64,000 bases of DNA from Phialocephala subalpina. Lineage: Eukaryota > Ascomycota > Leotiomycetes > Helotiales > Mollisiaceae. Numbering within the stretch: position 1 is the first letter of the stretch; every line of letters starts with the position of its first letter. Where the stretch lies: the NCBI GenBank assembly GCA_900073065.1, contig FJOG01000006.1, forward strand, positions 1,679,979 through 1,743,978. Reading direction: 5' to 3'. The notes beneath the pieces are model-generated. The model had not been told where the DNA came from. It did not search any database and saw nothing but the letters and a program-made list of their open reading frames with translations. Made by a program: the position numbers and the translations under genes. Shown here piece after piece: positions 23,567-35,720 of this stretch.

Positions 23567-24992
23567 ATGTTTTCAAAGTCTTTTGTCTTGTTTTCTGCGC
23601 TCTTCGCGTTTTTCTCTTCTGCTCAAGCCAACACTGAAGCGACTTCGACGAGCATTTCGACTACAGCCTCACCTACACCGACATCCTCGCCCGTCAGCAA
23701 GATCTGCGGCTCTGCTTCGTTGGGCGACGGCAAATGCGGATGGGTGTCTGGTTCATCGACCAGGAGCACATATTCCATTCTCTGGTCTTGCTTTGCTGTC
23801 ATTTTGCTTTGCACCTACAAAGTTATACATCTCAGTATTTGCTCCGAGGCCGAGTATACTGCAACGTGGAAGCAATGGCCTTTTTATAGTAAGAAGTTAA
23901 AAAAGGTGAAATGGATGTTGGTTGCTGTACTGGCTCCTGAAGTCGTTGCTTCTTGCTCATGTGACGAGTGGCTAGCCGCGAAGAGCATCCGTCTTGAGAT
24001 GAAAAGCAAGGGATATCCGTACACGATTTCAGAACGTTTGGGATACGAACAACGCTAACACGGACTTCAGATGTTCGATGGTGTTAGCCTTTTACATTTA
24101 CATGGGCGGCTTAGCTATTAGAACCTCTAGTGGGACAATCTTGATTCGCCACAAAGCCTACAAGGCGCTGATGGATATCGACGAACGAGATGACATAGTC
24201 GCACAGCTACCATACGATCAAGATATCCTGGATCGAAGTAAGACAGATAGTCTCACCGTCGTTTTAGCATGCATGCAGTCTATTTGGCTCGTAGTGCAGT
24301 GCATCGGACGAACTGTCGAAGGAACTGGTACGCAAGATTACCTGCCCTGTCTTTCGGACATACTAATGTTTTCTAGCAATTTCAGAACTGGAGCTGAGTA
24401 CTTGCGGATTTGTCCTCTGCTCGCTCACAGCGTATGCGCTCTGGTGGAATAAGCCATATGATGTCGAACATCGTACTATTATTGAGCTCCCTAAAGCTAC
24501 AGAATCGATATCACGAATTGCCGAAATTTTGAAAGAAAACAATACGGATGAGAAGACTGACTACGGTTTCGATAGAGTGTATCTTACCCAAATTCCAGGT
24601 GTTTCCCCTAATTGCTAGTTGGTCTCGAAGAGGAAAGCTGACTCCTCCAAGATCACGATGGTATTGATTCATTGTATGTGGTAGTGCCATTGGGTATCCT
24701 GCTCTCAGCTGTGCATCTCGCGGCATGGAATTGGGCATTCCCAAGCCAGGTCGAGCTTTGGCTCTGGCGAGTATCGAGCCTGTCACTCTTGAGTACATGC
24801 TTTGTGTTTTTCCTGTTTAGAGTATCAAACCTGGACGATACTGTGGAAAAATTTGCGGCGTATACTTCTGTCGTCATCTACTGCATAGCCCGAGTAATCA
24901 TCCTCGTGCAGATATTTCTCTGCTTCAGAGCGATGCCGGAGAGTGTTTACAGGGAAGTGGCATGGGCACAGTTCATTCCTCATTTGTCATGA
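23567..24992 (+). CDS. Multi-pass membrane protein of a widespread unnamed fungal family
   Basis: Exons 23567-24018, 24071-24327, 24377-24598 and 24652-24992 join in phase to give 423 residues. The start at 23567 (MFSKSFVLFSALFAFFSSAQA) gives a signal peptide followed by a Thr/Ser-rich, glycosylatable luminal stretch and a Cys-containing segment (ICGSASLGDGKCGW). Then come several hydrophobic helices: TYSILWSCFAVILLCTYKVI, MLVAVLAPEVV, MVLAFYIYMGG, VVLACMQSIWLVVQCIGR, a Cys-rich helix after the third exon start, and three near the C-terminus. The order of blocks (ILWSC..., VKWMLVAVLAPEVV, MV.AFY..MGG) matches a large set of uncharacterised fungal integral membrane proteins. The function is unknown. 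The third intron has a weak GTGTTT donor, but its removal is needed to avoid an in-frame TAG. Confidence 0.75.
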
Positions 24993-25222
24993 GCACTTGC
25001 GGTATTGAGAAGGGTCAGCTATACGGAGGCGACTTTCACGAAAACATTCTCCTGGTTACGGCGGTGAGAAAGACAGGACGGACATGGGAGGAGAGCAAAG
25101 AGATAGAACATGCTTTGCTTCACTGTTTACATCTATCGTTGAGCTAGCTGCGAGAGGACTATGAATCGAACACGATGGCTCACTTCTACACACTTTCTCT
25201 ATCCTCACTCCTCCTCTTCCAA
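24993..25222. other. Short convergent spacer
   Basis: Between the 3' ends of the membrane-protein gene and cyclase gene 1. Nothing seen. Confidence 0.3.
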
Positions 25223-25873
25223 TCACCGCTTCAAAGAAATCGAAGTGATCTGCCACTCCCCACACCCTCTCAACTCCTCCCGACCATCAGCACTTCTCAC
25301 ATCAAGCAAACACCGAGGGACCGCCCTTTCCAGAATCCCCTCCTGTATATTCGGAGTCTTCGAAAGTCGCACCAATTCATCATCAGCAACATTCGTAATT
25401 CGAAGCAGTTCATCAAGAAACTCAGCGGACACGGCAATGCACCCCGCACCCGCTTTGTTCTCGATCCTCTGCGCAACATTCACATCCGCACCCCAATAAT
25501 CCCATCTCTGTGTTATTCCATCAGGCTCGGAGTCAGCTGGAGTCCCGAAATGAATGCCGATTCTTGCTTTTCCTTTATCTTCGAATTCTAGACTCCCGAG
25601 TCCAGCTTTTGTTCGTTTTGCTGGAAGTTTGGTTTGAACTGCGAGAGAGAATTTAATGGCGTTGGTTGCGTGGGCAAAGACGATTAGAAAACCGTCACCT
25701 ATTGGTCTTACTTCGTAACCTTGGTGTTTTAGGATCTGTTTTCTGATGAGTTTGTAGAAGTATCTTCGGTATTGAATCATAACTTCGGTATCGTTCAGCC
25801 AAAGTGAAGAAGAGTCAATGAGGTCGATAAATAGGATGGTCATTGGTCCATGGGGAGCCTGGATAGGAGACAT
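25223..25873 (-). CDS. Stand-alone class III nucleotide cyclase domain protein (copy 1)
   Basis: The single-exon protein has 216 residues if it starts at the ATG at 25873 (MSPIQAPHGPM). An in-frame ATG at 25984 would add 37 residues that look non-conserved. Nearly all of it is one adenylate/guanylate cyclase domain. The metal-binding positions are Asp17 in LFIDLIDSSS and Asp60 in IGDGF. The transition-state Asn132 and Arg136 lie in VNVAQR. The base-selecting pair appears as Arg56 (usually Lys in adenylate cyclases) and Asp125. A complete set predicts cyclase activity as a homodimer, with ATP more likely than GTP. There is no membrane segment, Ras-binding domain or leucine-rich repeat, unlike fungal Cyr1-type adenylate cyclase. 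A second protein of the same build lies at 50786-51454. Role unknown. Confidence 0.8.
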   Translation of the reverse strand: MSPIQAPHGPMTILFIDLIDSSSLWLNDTEVMIQYRRYFYKLIRKQILKHQGYEVRPIGDGFLIVFAHATNAIKFSLAVQTKLPAKRTKAGLGSLEFEDKGKARIGIHFGTPADSEPDGITQRWDYWGADVNVAQRIENKAGAGCIAVSAEFLDELLRITNVADDELVRLSKTPNIQEGILERAVPRCLLDVRSADGREELRGCGEWQITSISLKR

Positions 25874-27029
25874 TGCTATGAACCGTAAATTAGAAGCTTT
25901 AAGGGGAGAAATTGAGAGAGGCAGCTTGGAATGAAGAACGAATTGAGTTGATGAAAAGCTTCCATCCTCGCAGCTCATTTGCATTTATATCCTCCCTCTC
26001 CATCTCAGCCCCAACAAGTCCATTGACATGAACAATCGCATTCTCATCGAAACTGTGAAGCACTGACTTAAACCACAAAGGAATTCTTTGAACAATTGAG
26101 ACAACTGAGCGCTGAACAATAGACCTCGAAGAAAGCCATTGTGTGGCAATGAAAAAGGGAGGACAAAGGACTTCAATAGAGGAGCTTGGACGTCGAGGTC
26201 TGAGTGACATTCCAATTGACGAATTGGCCCAATGTTTGTGATCTGAGATGAGATGATGCTAGACGGGAATGGAGGATTTGAATTGGAAGGTACCACCTCA
26301 GTTCGTGACGTTCAGGAGGTCATGAGTTGAGCACTGCACATAGGGCTTGATCCGAAATTTTCAGTCCTGGTTCAAACCACCCAACAATACTCTCCAAGAA
26401 GTTCCTTCACATCGCCTCAGCCGCCTCGAGCCATTGAACACTGGGCATCCCTAAGCAAGTTTTCTTGATTCCAACTTTGCTGCTTTGACGTTGAAACTCA
26501 CGTGCCCTTCCGGAGACATCGCCGCTCCTCCCCATAAGCGGCAAGAAGTCTGCCCGTATTGACCGTATTCATTCTCTCAATTCAGTCAATGCTCATCGAA
26601 CTGCCCCCGCTCCCGATTGGGTAGACCGTCTACCACTCGTGTTGACCCTGTTTTCTTTAGCAGGGGCTATTTTGCCAGAATCGAGAAATCTAGTAACCCA
26701 GAGAATCGAGGTCTGTACTTCCTTAATTGCATTTGTTTCAATCATGCTAGGCAGTAAGATCTGGGAAATAAGCTTTATGCATGTGAAGAAGACATGCTGG
26801 GTACGAGAGATCGGGCTTAATTTATTGGTGGGCGTGGGGTGCATATTCGCCAAAACTTGGGATCGCTAAATTCATCACTAATCAAGAACGAGAGGGAGGT
26901 ACAGACATTGATAGTGGAACAAGAGTTGGTTATGAAGTATAGCTACAGAACTTTTGACGGCTCAGTCCATGGCCAGCCGCGCCCAAACAAAAATTTGTTA
27001 TGCAATGCAGCCACAGAACTTTTTACAAT
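25874..27029. other. Intergenic, no gene seen
   Basis: Contains the promoter of cyclase gene 1 and the 3' flank of the dehydrogenase gene. Frames of 60-103 codons on both strands (for example 25985-26296 minus, 26639-26869 plus) show no family features. Confidence 0.4.
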
Positions 27030-28115
27030 TTAATCCATGACTAAAACAGCCCTAAACCTAACATTGCCAGACAGCATGTGCTCGAAAGCTTTCTGTGCAT
27101 CCTGCAAGGGGAATTTCTCGACCAAGCAATGAATATCATGGAGTTTGGTGAAAGCAATTGCTTCCTCGGAATCGAGAGCATGTCCAGATGGGAACCCACA
27201 GACTGAAACAGCCTTCATGATCAGGTCGACAGAGTTGACCTCGATCGGGCCGCATGGAGCCAACACCAGCAGCTTTCCTCCTGGGGAAAGGCCTCCCGTC
27301 AAGGGGCTAATGGCTTTGGGATTCGGCGCGGTGCAGACAATGAGAGCTGCGCCACCCATTTCCATTAGCTTCTTTGCTGGGTCGTCATTCGAGGTGTTGA
27401 TGTAGTCGTGTGCACCCAATTTGTGGGCGAAGTCTTTCTTTTTGTCACCAGAACTCAAGGCCACGACATGATATCCCATCTTATTCGCATATTGCACAGC
27501 CAAGTGTCCGAGACCACCAAGTCCTTGAACAGCAACGATTTCTCCGGGTGTGATCTGGAGCTTTCGGATAGAATTGAAGACTGTGATTCCTGCGCAAAGG
27601 ATCGGCGCGGTCTCGACAGGATCAACGTCTCTGGGAACGCTGACCACAGCCTCGGTCCGCAGAAGTACGTATTCTCCGTATCCGCCGTCTCTCGAGACAC
27701 CGTTGACTGCAGCATTCTGGCACATTTGGAACTGCCCTCTTTGGCATTGTTTGCAAATTGCATCGTGTCCGCCGTGCCATGGGCCTCCAACTCTGTCTCC
27801 AACCTTCCATCGCTTTTCGCCTTCAGGAACAGCAGCAATATCTCCAACGATTTCGTGGCCAGGTATGATAGGAAAGGAATTGCCGAATGCTCCTGATTGT
27901 ACGCCAACATCGGAATGGCAGACTCCAACGGCCTTGACTTTGACTAGGACTTCGCCGGCAGATGGTTGTTTGAGCTCGACTTCTTTGATCGTGAGGGGTG
28001 CATCTTTCTTTTCGAAGCAGGCGACCTTGTATGTCTTTGGTAGAGGTGTCATGTTTGCGATTGTTGTCTGCGCGGTGTTCTTGAGGGTCGTGGGTAGATT
28101 GGAGAGGGTATTCAT
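27030..28115 (-). CDS. Zinc-dependent alcohol dehydrogenase (MDR superfamily)
   Basis: Cytosolic NAD(P)-dependent alcohol/aldehyde oxidoreductase. The first in-frame ATG is at 28115 (MNTLSNLP); a second at 28052 (MTPLPKTYKVACFEKK) matches the usual family start and may be the real one (340 residues). The GroES-like catalytic domain has GVCHSDVGV (catalytic zinc Cys) and PGHEIVGDI (His, Glu). The Rossmann domain has GLGGLGHLAVQYA. The structural-zinc loop is reduced: CKQCQRGQFQMC has three Cys rather than the classical four, as in several fungal members. The catalytic site looks complete. The substrate cannot be told from sequence. Confidence 0.9.
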   Translation of the reverse strand: MNTLSNLPTTLKNTAQTTIANMTPLPKTYKVACFEKKDAPLTIKEVELKQPSAGEVLVKVKAVGVCHSDVGVQSGAFGNSFPIIPGHEIVGDIAAVPEGEKRWKVGDRVGGPWHGGHDAICKQCQRGQFQMCQNAAVNGVSRDGGYGEYVLLRTEAVVSVPRDVDPVETAPILCAGITVFNSIRKLQITPGEIVAVQGLGGLGHLAVQYANKMGYHVVALSSGDKKKDFAHKLGAHDYINTSNDDPAKKLMEMGGAALIVCTAPNPKAISPLTGGLSPGGKLLVLAPCGPIEVNSVDLIMKAVSVCGFPSGHALDSEEAIAFTKLHDIHCLVEKFPLQDAQKAFEHMLSGNVRFRAVLVMD

Positions 28116-30068
28116 GAGGGTCGATCGACCTTGCAATGTCCTAGTCGTGGGAGGACTTTCAAAGGCGTGGATGATTAGCTCTTGGAAAGGGGCCACTCAC
28201 CTTATAGCTTATAGCTTTCCTTAGAACCATATCGTCACTGCATTGTCAATGCCGAGCTGCAGCAGCCACCGCGCGGGGCTTCGTCTGCTCTTGCTGTATC
28301 TGCGTCCCGATTGAAGATCTCATTGGGAGAGACAGCTCGCCTTGCGTTAGCCATCTTTTGGTACCACTTTTCAACTCTACGGAGCTCCTTATCTCCGTCT
28401 CCTTGGCCAGTGATGTTGTGCAATGAAAAGAGGAGAAAAGCTTCAATGCTGGTATCGAAATAAAGTTGGTGATATCATCAAGCTGCAGGCTTGGCGTCTT
28501 TACAGAGGCGGTGAAATGGCAGAAAACATTAAGCGTCGGTTAGCTCGATTGGTCTTCTCTCATCTTCTCACGATCCTCCTCCTTGGACTCGGTGACACCA
28601 CAACTTCGGACTCCCACCCCAATCAGCAACATTAAACAACACATGAGACACCGGCCTCCACTCCCCGCACGAACCTTTCATACTCTTGTTATGCGACGCA
28701 GACTTGAGCGCCGAGTGATCTCAACGCAGGGTCTTGTACCTCCCTGCCGTCGCTCGCGGCCGGGTCAAAAGGCAGTTACCCGCAGAGTTGCGCGGCCGTC
28801 AGACGTTTGTATGACGGCAACGATACACGAGATATTTGATGAAGGTCAAGCATCTTTATCATCTCGAATCGATGGCCCCCACCGTTGTTCGGGATGTTCA
28901 GGCTCAGAAACACCGGTCTCTTTCGCCGAGCCGAGCCAGCCAATCTGACAAAGCCTGCAATGCGAAAGCGACGAAGCAGGTCTGTTGGAGAATCGACCAT
29001 CCCGACAGAACGGTCAGAGGCAGCCTATCACGATAAAATCGTCGTAACAGGCCGGTCAATGCCCCGTGGCGTCCTGCAATTCATCTCTTTGGCAATGCGC
29101 CACCAACATTAACTTCAGAAACCAACCGAGTCCGCTTTGTCATTGGACTATTCTTTGCGGTGCCGCTGGGGGATTGGCCCAACACGAACCACCATCCGTA
29201 CGAGACCGGTAAACCAAATAGGTTGTATCCGAAAGCCTCGACCACGTTGGTTTCTTCTCATTTCTTTCCATCGTAAGGAACACACTTACCCGGATCGTCT
29301 TTTGCCGCTGCATCTGCTCTTCGCTCATCAAGACATCAGGCGGATCTGAATACTGGCGCCTTCGTGCCACATGTTGGCACACATTGTGTACCTTCCTGCT
29401 GCCTTGTTGAGGGGAGCCGCCTGATCCCTGCCGAGATCGAGGCGCCTTGACAAGAAACGTCGACCTTACTCGGCAATGCAGTGTTCACTTTATTAGCATG
29501 CCCTGAAAAGCAGATCTCCATATCCAAATTTGCTTCATATACAACTTATTAGCTTTGGAGCCAGCGTCCTTCTATTTTAAGTCAACGACACCATCTTCTA
29601 GCAATCGCAAACAGCACAAGCACGAGCACGAGCACGAGCTTCTTGTTACCCCTCCTCGTGGGAGAGGTGGAGACTCTGGGAGTGCGGTTGACATTTCGTA
29701 GAGGTGCTACCCTGTCCCCAAGACAAAGTACTACTCGACTGACAACAGATAAGGGCATCGTGTCCGCCACAGCCGTTGAGCACAGCATTCCAAGCTACAC
29801 CAACAGCCCTGATCAACTAACCGAGTTCTGGTCGAACAACCGAGCAACTGGTGAGCTTTGGAGTACATATGTCACGAACTTCTACTACCCAGAGTCTTGT
29901 CTACAGCGGTCATAGTCATTTGAATTGTGTATCCGATACACGAGCCTCTCGAGGCGAACAAGCCGGAGAAGACATATTGTTCATAAGGCATCAACATTGC
30001 AATTTGGAATTGAAGACACTCTTGTCGAAACACTTGGTCTCAAATGCTGGCCCTAATGCCCTATGGAG
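28116..30068. other. Intergenic, 1.95 kb without a recognised gene
   Basis: Only short frames (60-121 codons) on both strands, none family-like. A small direct repeat of CACGAG/GCACGA units is present near 29620-29640. It includes the promoter of the dehydrogenase gene (minus strand) and of the long plus-strand gene that follows. Confidence 0.4.
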
Positions 30069-33000
30069 ATGTCTGGTTCCGGCTCCGATTCTACCAGTCG
30101 CGGCCTCTCTGACGATACCTGGTCTGGAAAGGTTGTTGAGTGTCTTGGTATAGCGAAGTACGTATTGCTGACATCTTTGGCAGAGGACTGCAGAAGGGGA
30201 TGAAAAGTCTGGCTTGAGCGACCCCCCAAAACGTGCACGCCGGGGCGGTTCTGGCTTCCAAAGCGAGGAGGAGCAGGCGCAGGACTTCATTGTGGTATCT
30301 TCGAGACGAGACTCTCGGAAGTCGGATGATCGACGAGAGACAGACGACAATCGAACAGCACCATCGTCTCAACCATCATCCCGCTTGTCCTCTCCACTCT
30401 CGAGTGCTCCTTCTCGATTGACCGAAGATTGTGGGGAGATGGCGCAAAAGGCTATGGAAGCTTGGCAGAGCACGTTAGCAGCGATGAAGTCCGAGACCCA
30501 TGGGCACGAGATGCTCCCAGGACCATCTGGACCGACGCATGAAGTACGCACATCTTCAATCCCAAGATCTCCTGGTCCTCCGTCGGGAGAAGGGTCAATG
30601 CAAGCTCGAGAGTGGCTGGACACCCCTCATACATCGACTGATAGGATATTTCGAACTCCTCTGCCCACGGAGAAGGAACCCCGAATAGAGGCACCATCCT
30701 CAAGAAATTCCAATTCTCCTTTGAGAAGCAATGACTCTGGTCAAGCGCCTGCTCAGGACTTTGGCAATTGGAATGCTCAAGCGCAACCCTTGAGTGCTTC
30801 CCAGCCTTCCACCGAGCTTTCGCAAGGGGATAGTTCGGAACGACAAAATGCTAGTCGTTCAGTGGACTACCCTCCTGTCATTCCAAAAGACTCTTTTCTA
30901 TTGAATGTTCGTGACACGTCCGGGTGGCATAGGAATGAAAACAGGCAACTTCCTCCAATATCGTCCATGAGTCTACAACTTTCCGGAATCGGAAAGAACA
31001 CTTTGCCGCAACCTATCGACGACCGCAGAGCGCCTGTACCAGTTCATATTGCAGGAGGTCTCGAAGGAGGGCTCAACACATTTCCATCTAACTTCTCAGT
31101 CCTTACGGCAGAAACAGTTCAACGCAACCAAGCATCTGGTAATAGGATTGGAAAGAGGCGTGGAAAGAAACCGGGAACTGGTTACTCTAATCGTACCGAC
31201 GATCGCCCGGGGCCAGGGACTCCTCCAAGGTTTGGTCTCGACAATCAACAACCTGGGCATTTCCTATCACGACACGAAGTCCGACCCGAGGACGGTCAGT
31301 CCAGACCTTCACCTCAATCCAAAGATCAATTGCTCTCACCTCAAACTCTCAGCGCGGGCCGGAAACCGGCAATCACGAACAGTGCGCCTCACATCCACCA
31401 CATTGTCCAACCTCAGCGCTCTACAACCCCACCTCCAACAATGACCCAACCCTCACCTTTTCAACCTCCGCCAGTCATTTTCACTCTAGACAATCGTGCT
31501 GAAAGTCCTTTGGCGACCTTAGATGTACAGCCTTTCATCGAAAGCTTCACACAGAATACCAGTGTACTTCTACCCATTCCTACGTCTGACAAGGAAGCCA
31601 GCGCACATCCCGTGAGCGTGATAATGTGGCAAAGTCTCTTAGACTTCTATAAATGGTATGCAGAGGCTTCTAAGGTGAAAGAAGTTGGTCCTTTGATGTT
31701 CGAGTTGGTGGATGTGCATTGGCAAGAAGAGAGGAGTTTTGTCGTTCCGGAAGGCAGTCTTAGCTACTTCCGAACAATCAAGCAATACATTTGGGATCTC
31801 TACTGGCTGGCTGCTAACATCAACAAAGCACCGGCATTATTCAGAGTCCTCGTTACTCCGTTACCCCCTCATTCAGCCGTTTCGCCGACCAGTCAGGATT
31901 CTCGATGCAATCCTGTCAATACAAAGCTATCAGATCTGCCAGCAGCTGGTCACGGTTCCGGCCAACAGCGTCAGATGGCCACGGAGATAACTCAGTCTAC
32001 ACCACAATGTCAATTAGCACCATCGCCCTCACTACCAAACACCATATTAGGAAACAGGCCTATGAGCTCTCACAGACCGCATCAAGATACTTCACCTATG
32101 AGTGTATCGGCTGCGCTGCAATCACTGCCATCTTCTTCTCACAACTCCTTTGATCCAACTCGACGTATAGACCATAATCTCGGTGGCCACCATCGCCATC
32201 AAAGTCTTCCTTCCCAATCTCAGCCAATTGGTAGTCCCAACATACACCACGCAAGAACAACGCTGGATCAGACCTGGCTCCGAGAGCGAGCACATGCATT
32301 TGTAATGGCGACCTCATAAAACGTCGAACCCGTGCTTACAGATTCGCAGATCGCCGACCGACCAGATGCTGAACTTCTAGATCGAGAGTCAACAGTACTA
32401 GACAAGTTGCCATACAAGACTGGCGCCGAAGTATGTGGAGTTGTGATCGATAAGAGAAGCGGAAAGGGAATGGTCGCAATCACCGGCAAAGGATATATCA
32501 CACTAAATGTCAGGACGGGACCCGACGAACCTGGTGACCGCTACCAGGAAGTTACCATCCAACCCAAACAGACGTGCATGCTTCACGGAGAAGCAGTCGT
32601 CCTCTTTTACAGACGAAAGCCACCGCCACCCGAACCTCAACAACAAGCTTCTCAATCCTCCCACGCTACACAATCACAACCACCAAGCTCAAACACAAGC
32701 CCCGACCCTGAAATTACAATACGCCTTCAAATCGACGGCACGGGCAAATTCTCCTCCCCTTACCCAAAGTCAGTCCTACGCCCCAAAATCACAACCACGG
32801 AATTCTTCTCCTGGTTCTCCACCCAAACCGGACATTGTCAACCCCACGGACCCCGATTCCTAAAATTCACATTCAAAGATGCGATGCCGGTCCCAACAAG
32901 CACGGAGATCCAGATAGGCAATGAGGATCATTTTGGGTATATGAGGAGGGATGTCAAGGTTCAGTGTGAGAAGGCGAGGAAATGGATGGGGGGTTTGAGG

Positions 33001-33078
33001 GAGTTTGGGGTGCTGGTTAGTGTGCCGGGGTGGACGGCGAGGCTCGGGGAAGGGGAGGGAGATGAGGAGGAGTGGTGA
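30069..33078 (+). CDS. Long low-complexity protein with a conserved-looking core, function unknown
   Basis: I propose exons 30069-30131, 30184-32301 and 32350-33078 (about 969 residues). The main frame has no ATG near its start and opens after the acceptor TTGGCAG at 30183. A short first exon with an ATG at 30069 (MSGSGSDSTSRG) fits in phase, although its donor GTTGTT is weak. The second intron (48 nt, donor GTAATG) removes an in-frame TAA at 32317-32319; without it the gene would be split in two. Residues 1-450 are Ser/Pro/Gln-rich with basic patches (KRARRGG, GKRRGKKPG). An ordered segment follows (about 31530-31870: MWQSLLDFYKWYAEASKVKE, VDVHWQEERSF, YIWDLYWLAANI). A second ordered region lies in the last exon (GAEVCGVVIDKRSGKGMVAI, FFSWFSTQTGH). 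I know no named family; composition suggests a nuclear or regulatory protein. Confidence 0.6.
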
Positions 33079-34284
33079 GGCGGGTATGCGGTTGCGGTTG
33101 CGGATGAGCGACTGCGAACATTTTTCTCCTATCGGTGGTACCTGAAATGAGATATCGATACTGGCAGGGTGATGGGAAGAGGATACAGAGCTGTGGTACC
33201 GCCTTCGTTCAAGTCACCGGCGCATCGGACGTCAGTTTGGGAGTCTTTTCGTCGCATTGCATGCGAGCTGAAGAATCCTTCATTGTTGAAGTCGATGAGC
33301 TCGATTTGTCTCGAGTCTGAAAGGCGCCCTCCCAGTCTCGATGGTACCCGTTGAAGGAAATCCGAGACGACCAATCGCAATATATATGGTCGTCCTGCCG
33401 ACGACGTATCAAACTGATGGTATCCGCTGGGATAGCGAAACCAAGTGCTTACCTCAAGATCCGAGCAGCGACATGTACTGGTCGGGGCATACGAGGAAGA
33501 ACTCAAGGCAATCCGACGGAACATGGGCAGGTTAGGGATGTACGGACAGTGTAGTACTTGCCATAGGTACTTGAGTCGGTAGAGAGCCTTTAAAAGAGTA
33601 AGCCATCGCTGCCACAGCTCTTGGTTTGAGAGTTGAGGTACGATGACTGGGACGACCGCGGCCTCAAATCACAATTCGAGACTTACGAGATATGAACGAA
33701 TAAGGTTTGCAAGACAATATCAATGAAGAGATGATGGAAAGAGTACCTCAGTGGTACGTGGACTGAAATGCATGAATGAAATTGGTTCGATATTGGGTTC
33801 GTGGTTCAGTGTCGGGTAAAAGTTGATGATTTGGTGCAGAGTTGAGATGAGATTATGACGGAGGCATTATTGCGATCAATCTTATCGTGCTTGAAAAGCT
33901 TGATCAAAGGAGAGGTCCATTTCTCTTGAATGTCGTTCACAATGTTTCGGTGAGTGGAATGGTTAGCAAGTGCTGCACGTGTGGTTGGCCCGCTTACTCG
34001 CCTGCAGCATCAGAGCTGCAGAAGGCAGAAGCTGAGCCGCGTTTACAGTACCACACAGCATCATCTATACACATACACCTCGCCATCAATCTTCACGCAA
34101 TCCCAACCCTTCTAAGTCTAGAAATACGACGGGTTGGAATCCCTCGCAAAATGATGAGCCCAACCTACTCCTCACTCAAAGCAGCCACAAAACAATTCCG
34201 CGTCGCCACCCTCTTTTCCGCCCCACCGGACTCACCCATCACCTGCTCTTTACAAATCAATAGATTTAACTTACCCTCTCTATA
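33079..34284. other. Intergenic up to the AT-rich island
   Basis: No gene recognised. A 132-codon frame at 33887-34285 runs up to the edge of the AT island and is not family-like. Base composition switches sharply at about 34285. Confidence 0.4.
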
Positions 34285-35200
34285 ATACGAGTTATTAAAA
34301 TATAAATAAATAAGAAAATTTCGGATTTAAAATAAAACGAATTTATTAAAATTAAATTTTTAATTAAATCGAAAAAAGAATTATTATTAGGAATTTTATT
34401 AATTTTCAATAAATATATATTAATTAAATATAAAAATATAATCGAATTATAATAAAAAGAATATAATAAAAGAATTAAATTAATAAATATTAAATTTACG
34501 GATTTTTAAAATAAATATTAAAAATAATATATTCGAAAAATTTATATTATTATATTTTATTAATTATAAATTATATTTGATTTATTTATTATTATATAAT
34601 TATTATAATCTTATACACGTGACCTTATATTCCCTATATAACATCTTTATAGCCGAGGTTTCCTTGATTTTAACCATTAATTATATTAATATTAATATTA
34701 TTTCAATTAATTATAATTTTTATTATAATAATATTAAAATCTAATTAAAGAAAATATTATTATATTATATTTATTTATAATAAAAAATTTCATTTTCGTT
34801 GATAAATCGTTTATAAATAATAAAGATTTTAATTTTTAAATTAAATATAAAACTATTTTTACGAATAAAAATTAATTAAATAATAAAAAGTTTAAAATTA
34901 AAAGAAATTTTATTTATTATAATTCGATTAAAAGTAAACAAATAATTAAAAATATATTAATTTTAGAAATTTATAATATAATAAAAGGAATTAATATAAT
35001 AAATACGATTAAAATTATTATTAATATAATTATAAAATAATTTGATTTCTTGAAAACTTTGAAAATCATATATATAAAATTTTATTTATTATATAAATAT
35101 TTAATTAAATTAAAATTTTTTTTATAATTAATATTAATATATTTTCTTATTCTCAAAAAAAGGGGTCGTTTACTAATTAATTCGATAAACAAACTAATAA
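34285..35200. repeat. AT-rich, RIP-like block
   Basis: Almost pure A/T apart from scattered CG-containing words and one short normal stretch near 34610-34670. No coding frame. The original element is not identifiable by eye. Confidence 0.7.
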
Positions 35201-35204
35201 ATTA

Positions 35205-35440
35205 CTTTTTTTATTTTTTTATTTAATATTTAATTATTTATTATAAGGATTAATATAAACTTTTTGGGGGAGGAGATCGGAAATCACGTGAAAAGTAGGG
35301 TTTAAAGAGGGAATAATCGGTTTTCCCAAACTTTAATAAGGGTACCAAATACTACTCTTTGATTGGTCCATTAAAAATTTTCCCCCTCATATAATATTAG
35401 AAAGAATAATCACCGAGGAATACCAAAATTTCTTTTTGTT
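35205..35440 (+). repeat. Repeat copy A (little mutated) of an inverted pair
   Basis: The reverse complement of this segment matches 36810-37010. Landmarks are a CACGTGATTTCC word, then CCAAAAAGTTTATATTA and TTATAATAAATAATTAA on one side, and GGTATTCCTCGG.GATTATT with AATATTATAT on the other. This copy has near-normal GC and keeps runs such as GGGGGAGGAG; the partner is almost entirely A/T. The presence of a CATATAATATTAG TATA-like motif suggests an LTR or promoter-bearing part of an element. Confidence 0.6.
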
Positions 35441-35623
35441 TATACTCTAAGAATTAACGTAACCTTTTATATAAACTATATAAGATTTATAAATAAGTAG
35501 AAACTGAATTAAATATATTTACATTTCAAGTTTCAAGTAAATCTATTAATTTATTATTGCGTTATTAATTAATAAGTAGTCGCGCGCTATAAATCGCGAT
35601 CGCAAAACCTTCAAGTACGTTTC

Positions 35624-35720
35624 TGCCTGAGGCACTAAGGCCACCAGACGCTGGAGCACCAAAATCCTACTGCCTAAGGCACTAAGGCTACCACCAAACG
35701 CTGGAACACCAAAATCCTAC
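35624..35720 (+). repeat. Two-unit tandem duplication (47 and 50 bp)
   Basis: Unit 1 (35624-35670) and unit 2 (35671-35720) both begin TGCCTRAGGCACTAAGG and end CACCAAAATCCTAC, differing by four base changes and a 3-bp insertion (ACC). They sit in a GC-richer pocket (about 35570-36110) inside the AT island. Nearby lie two G/C-rich imperfect hairpins (GGGGGTC...CCCCCTGG near 35756-35782 and GGGGGTCCC...CCCCTTGG near 35813-35840). No gene was found in the pocket. Confidence 0.65.

Noticed and set aside
25985..26296. A 103-codon minus-strand frame just upstream of cyclase 1 as its N-terminal exon
   Set aside because: No splice pair joins it in frame to the cyclase domain and its sequence is not domain-like.
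32302..32349. Splitting the long gene at 30069-33078 into two genes at the in-frame TAA
   Set aside because: A 48-nt GT-AG intron in phase removes the stop, and the downstream part has no good ATG start.
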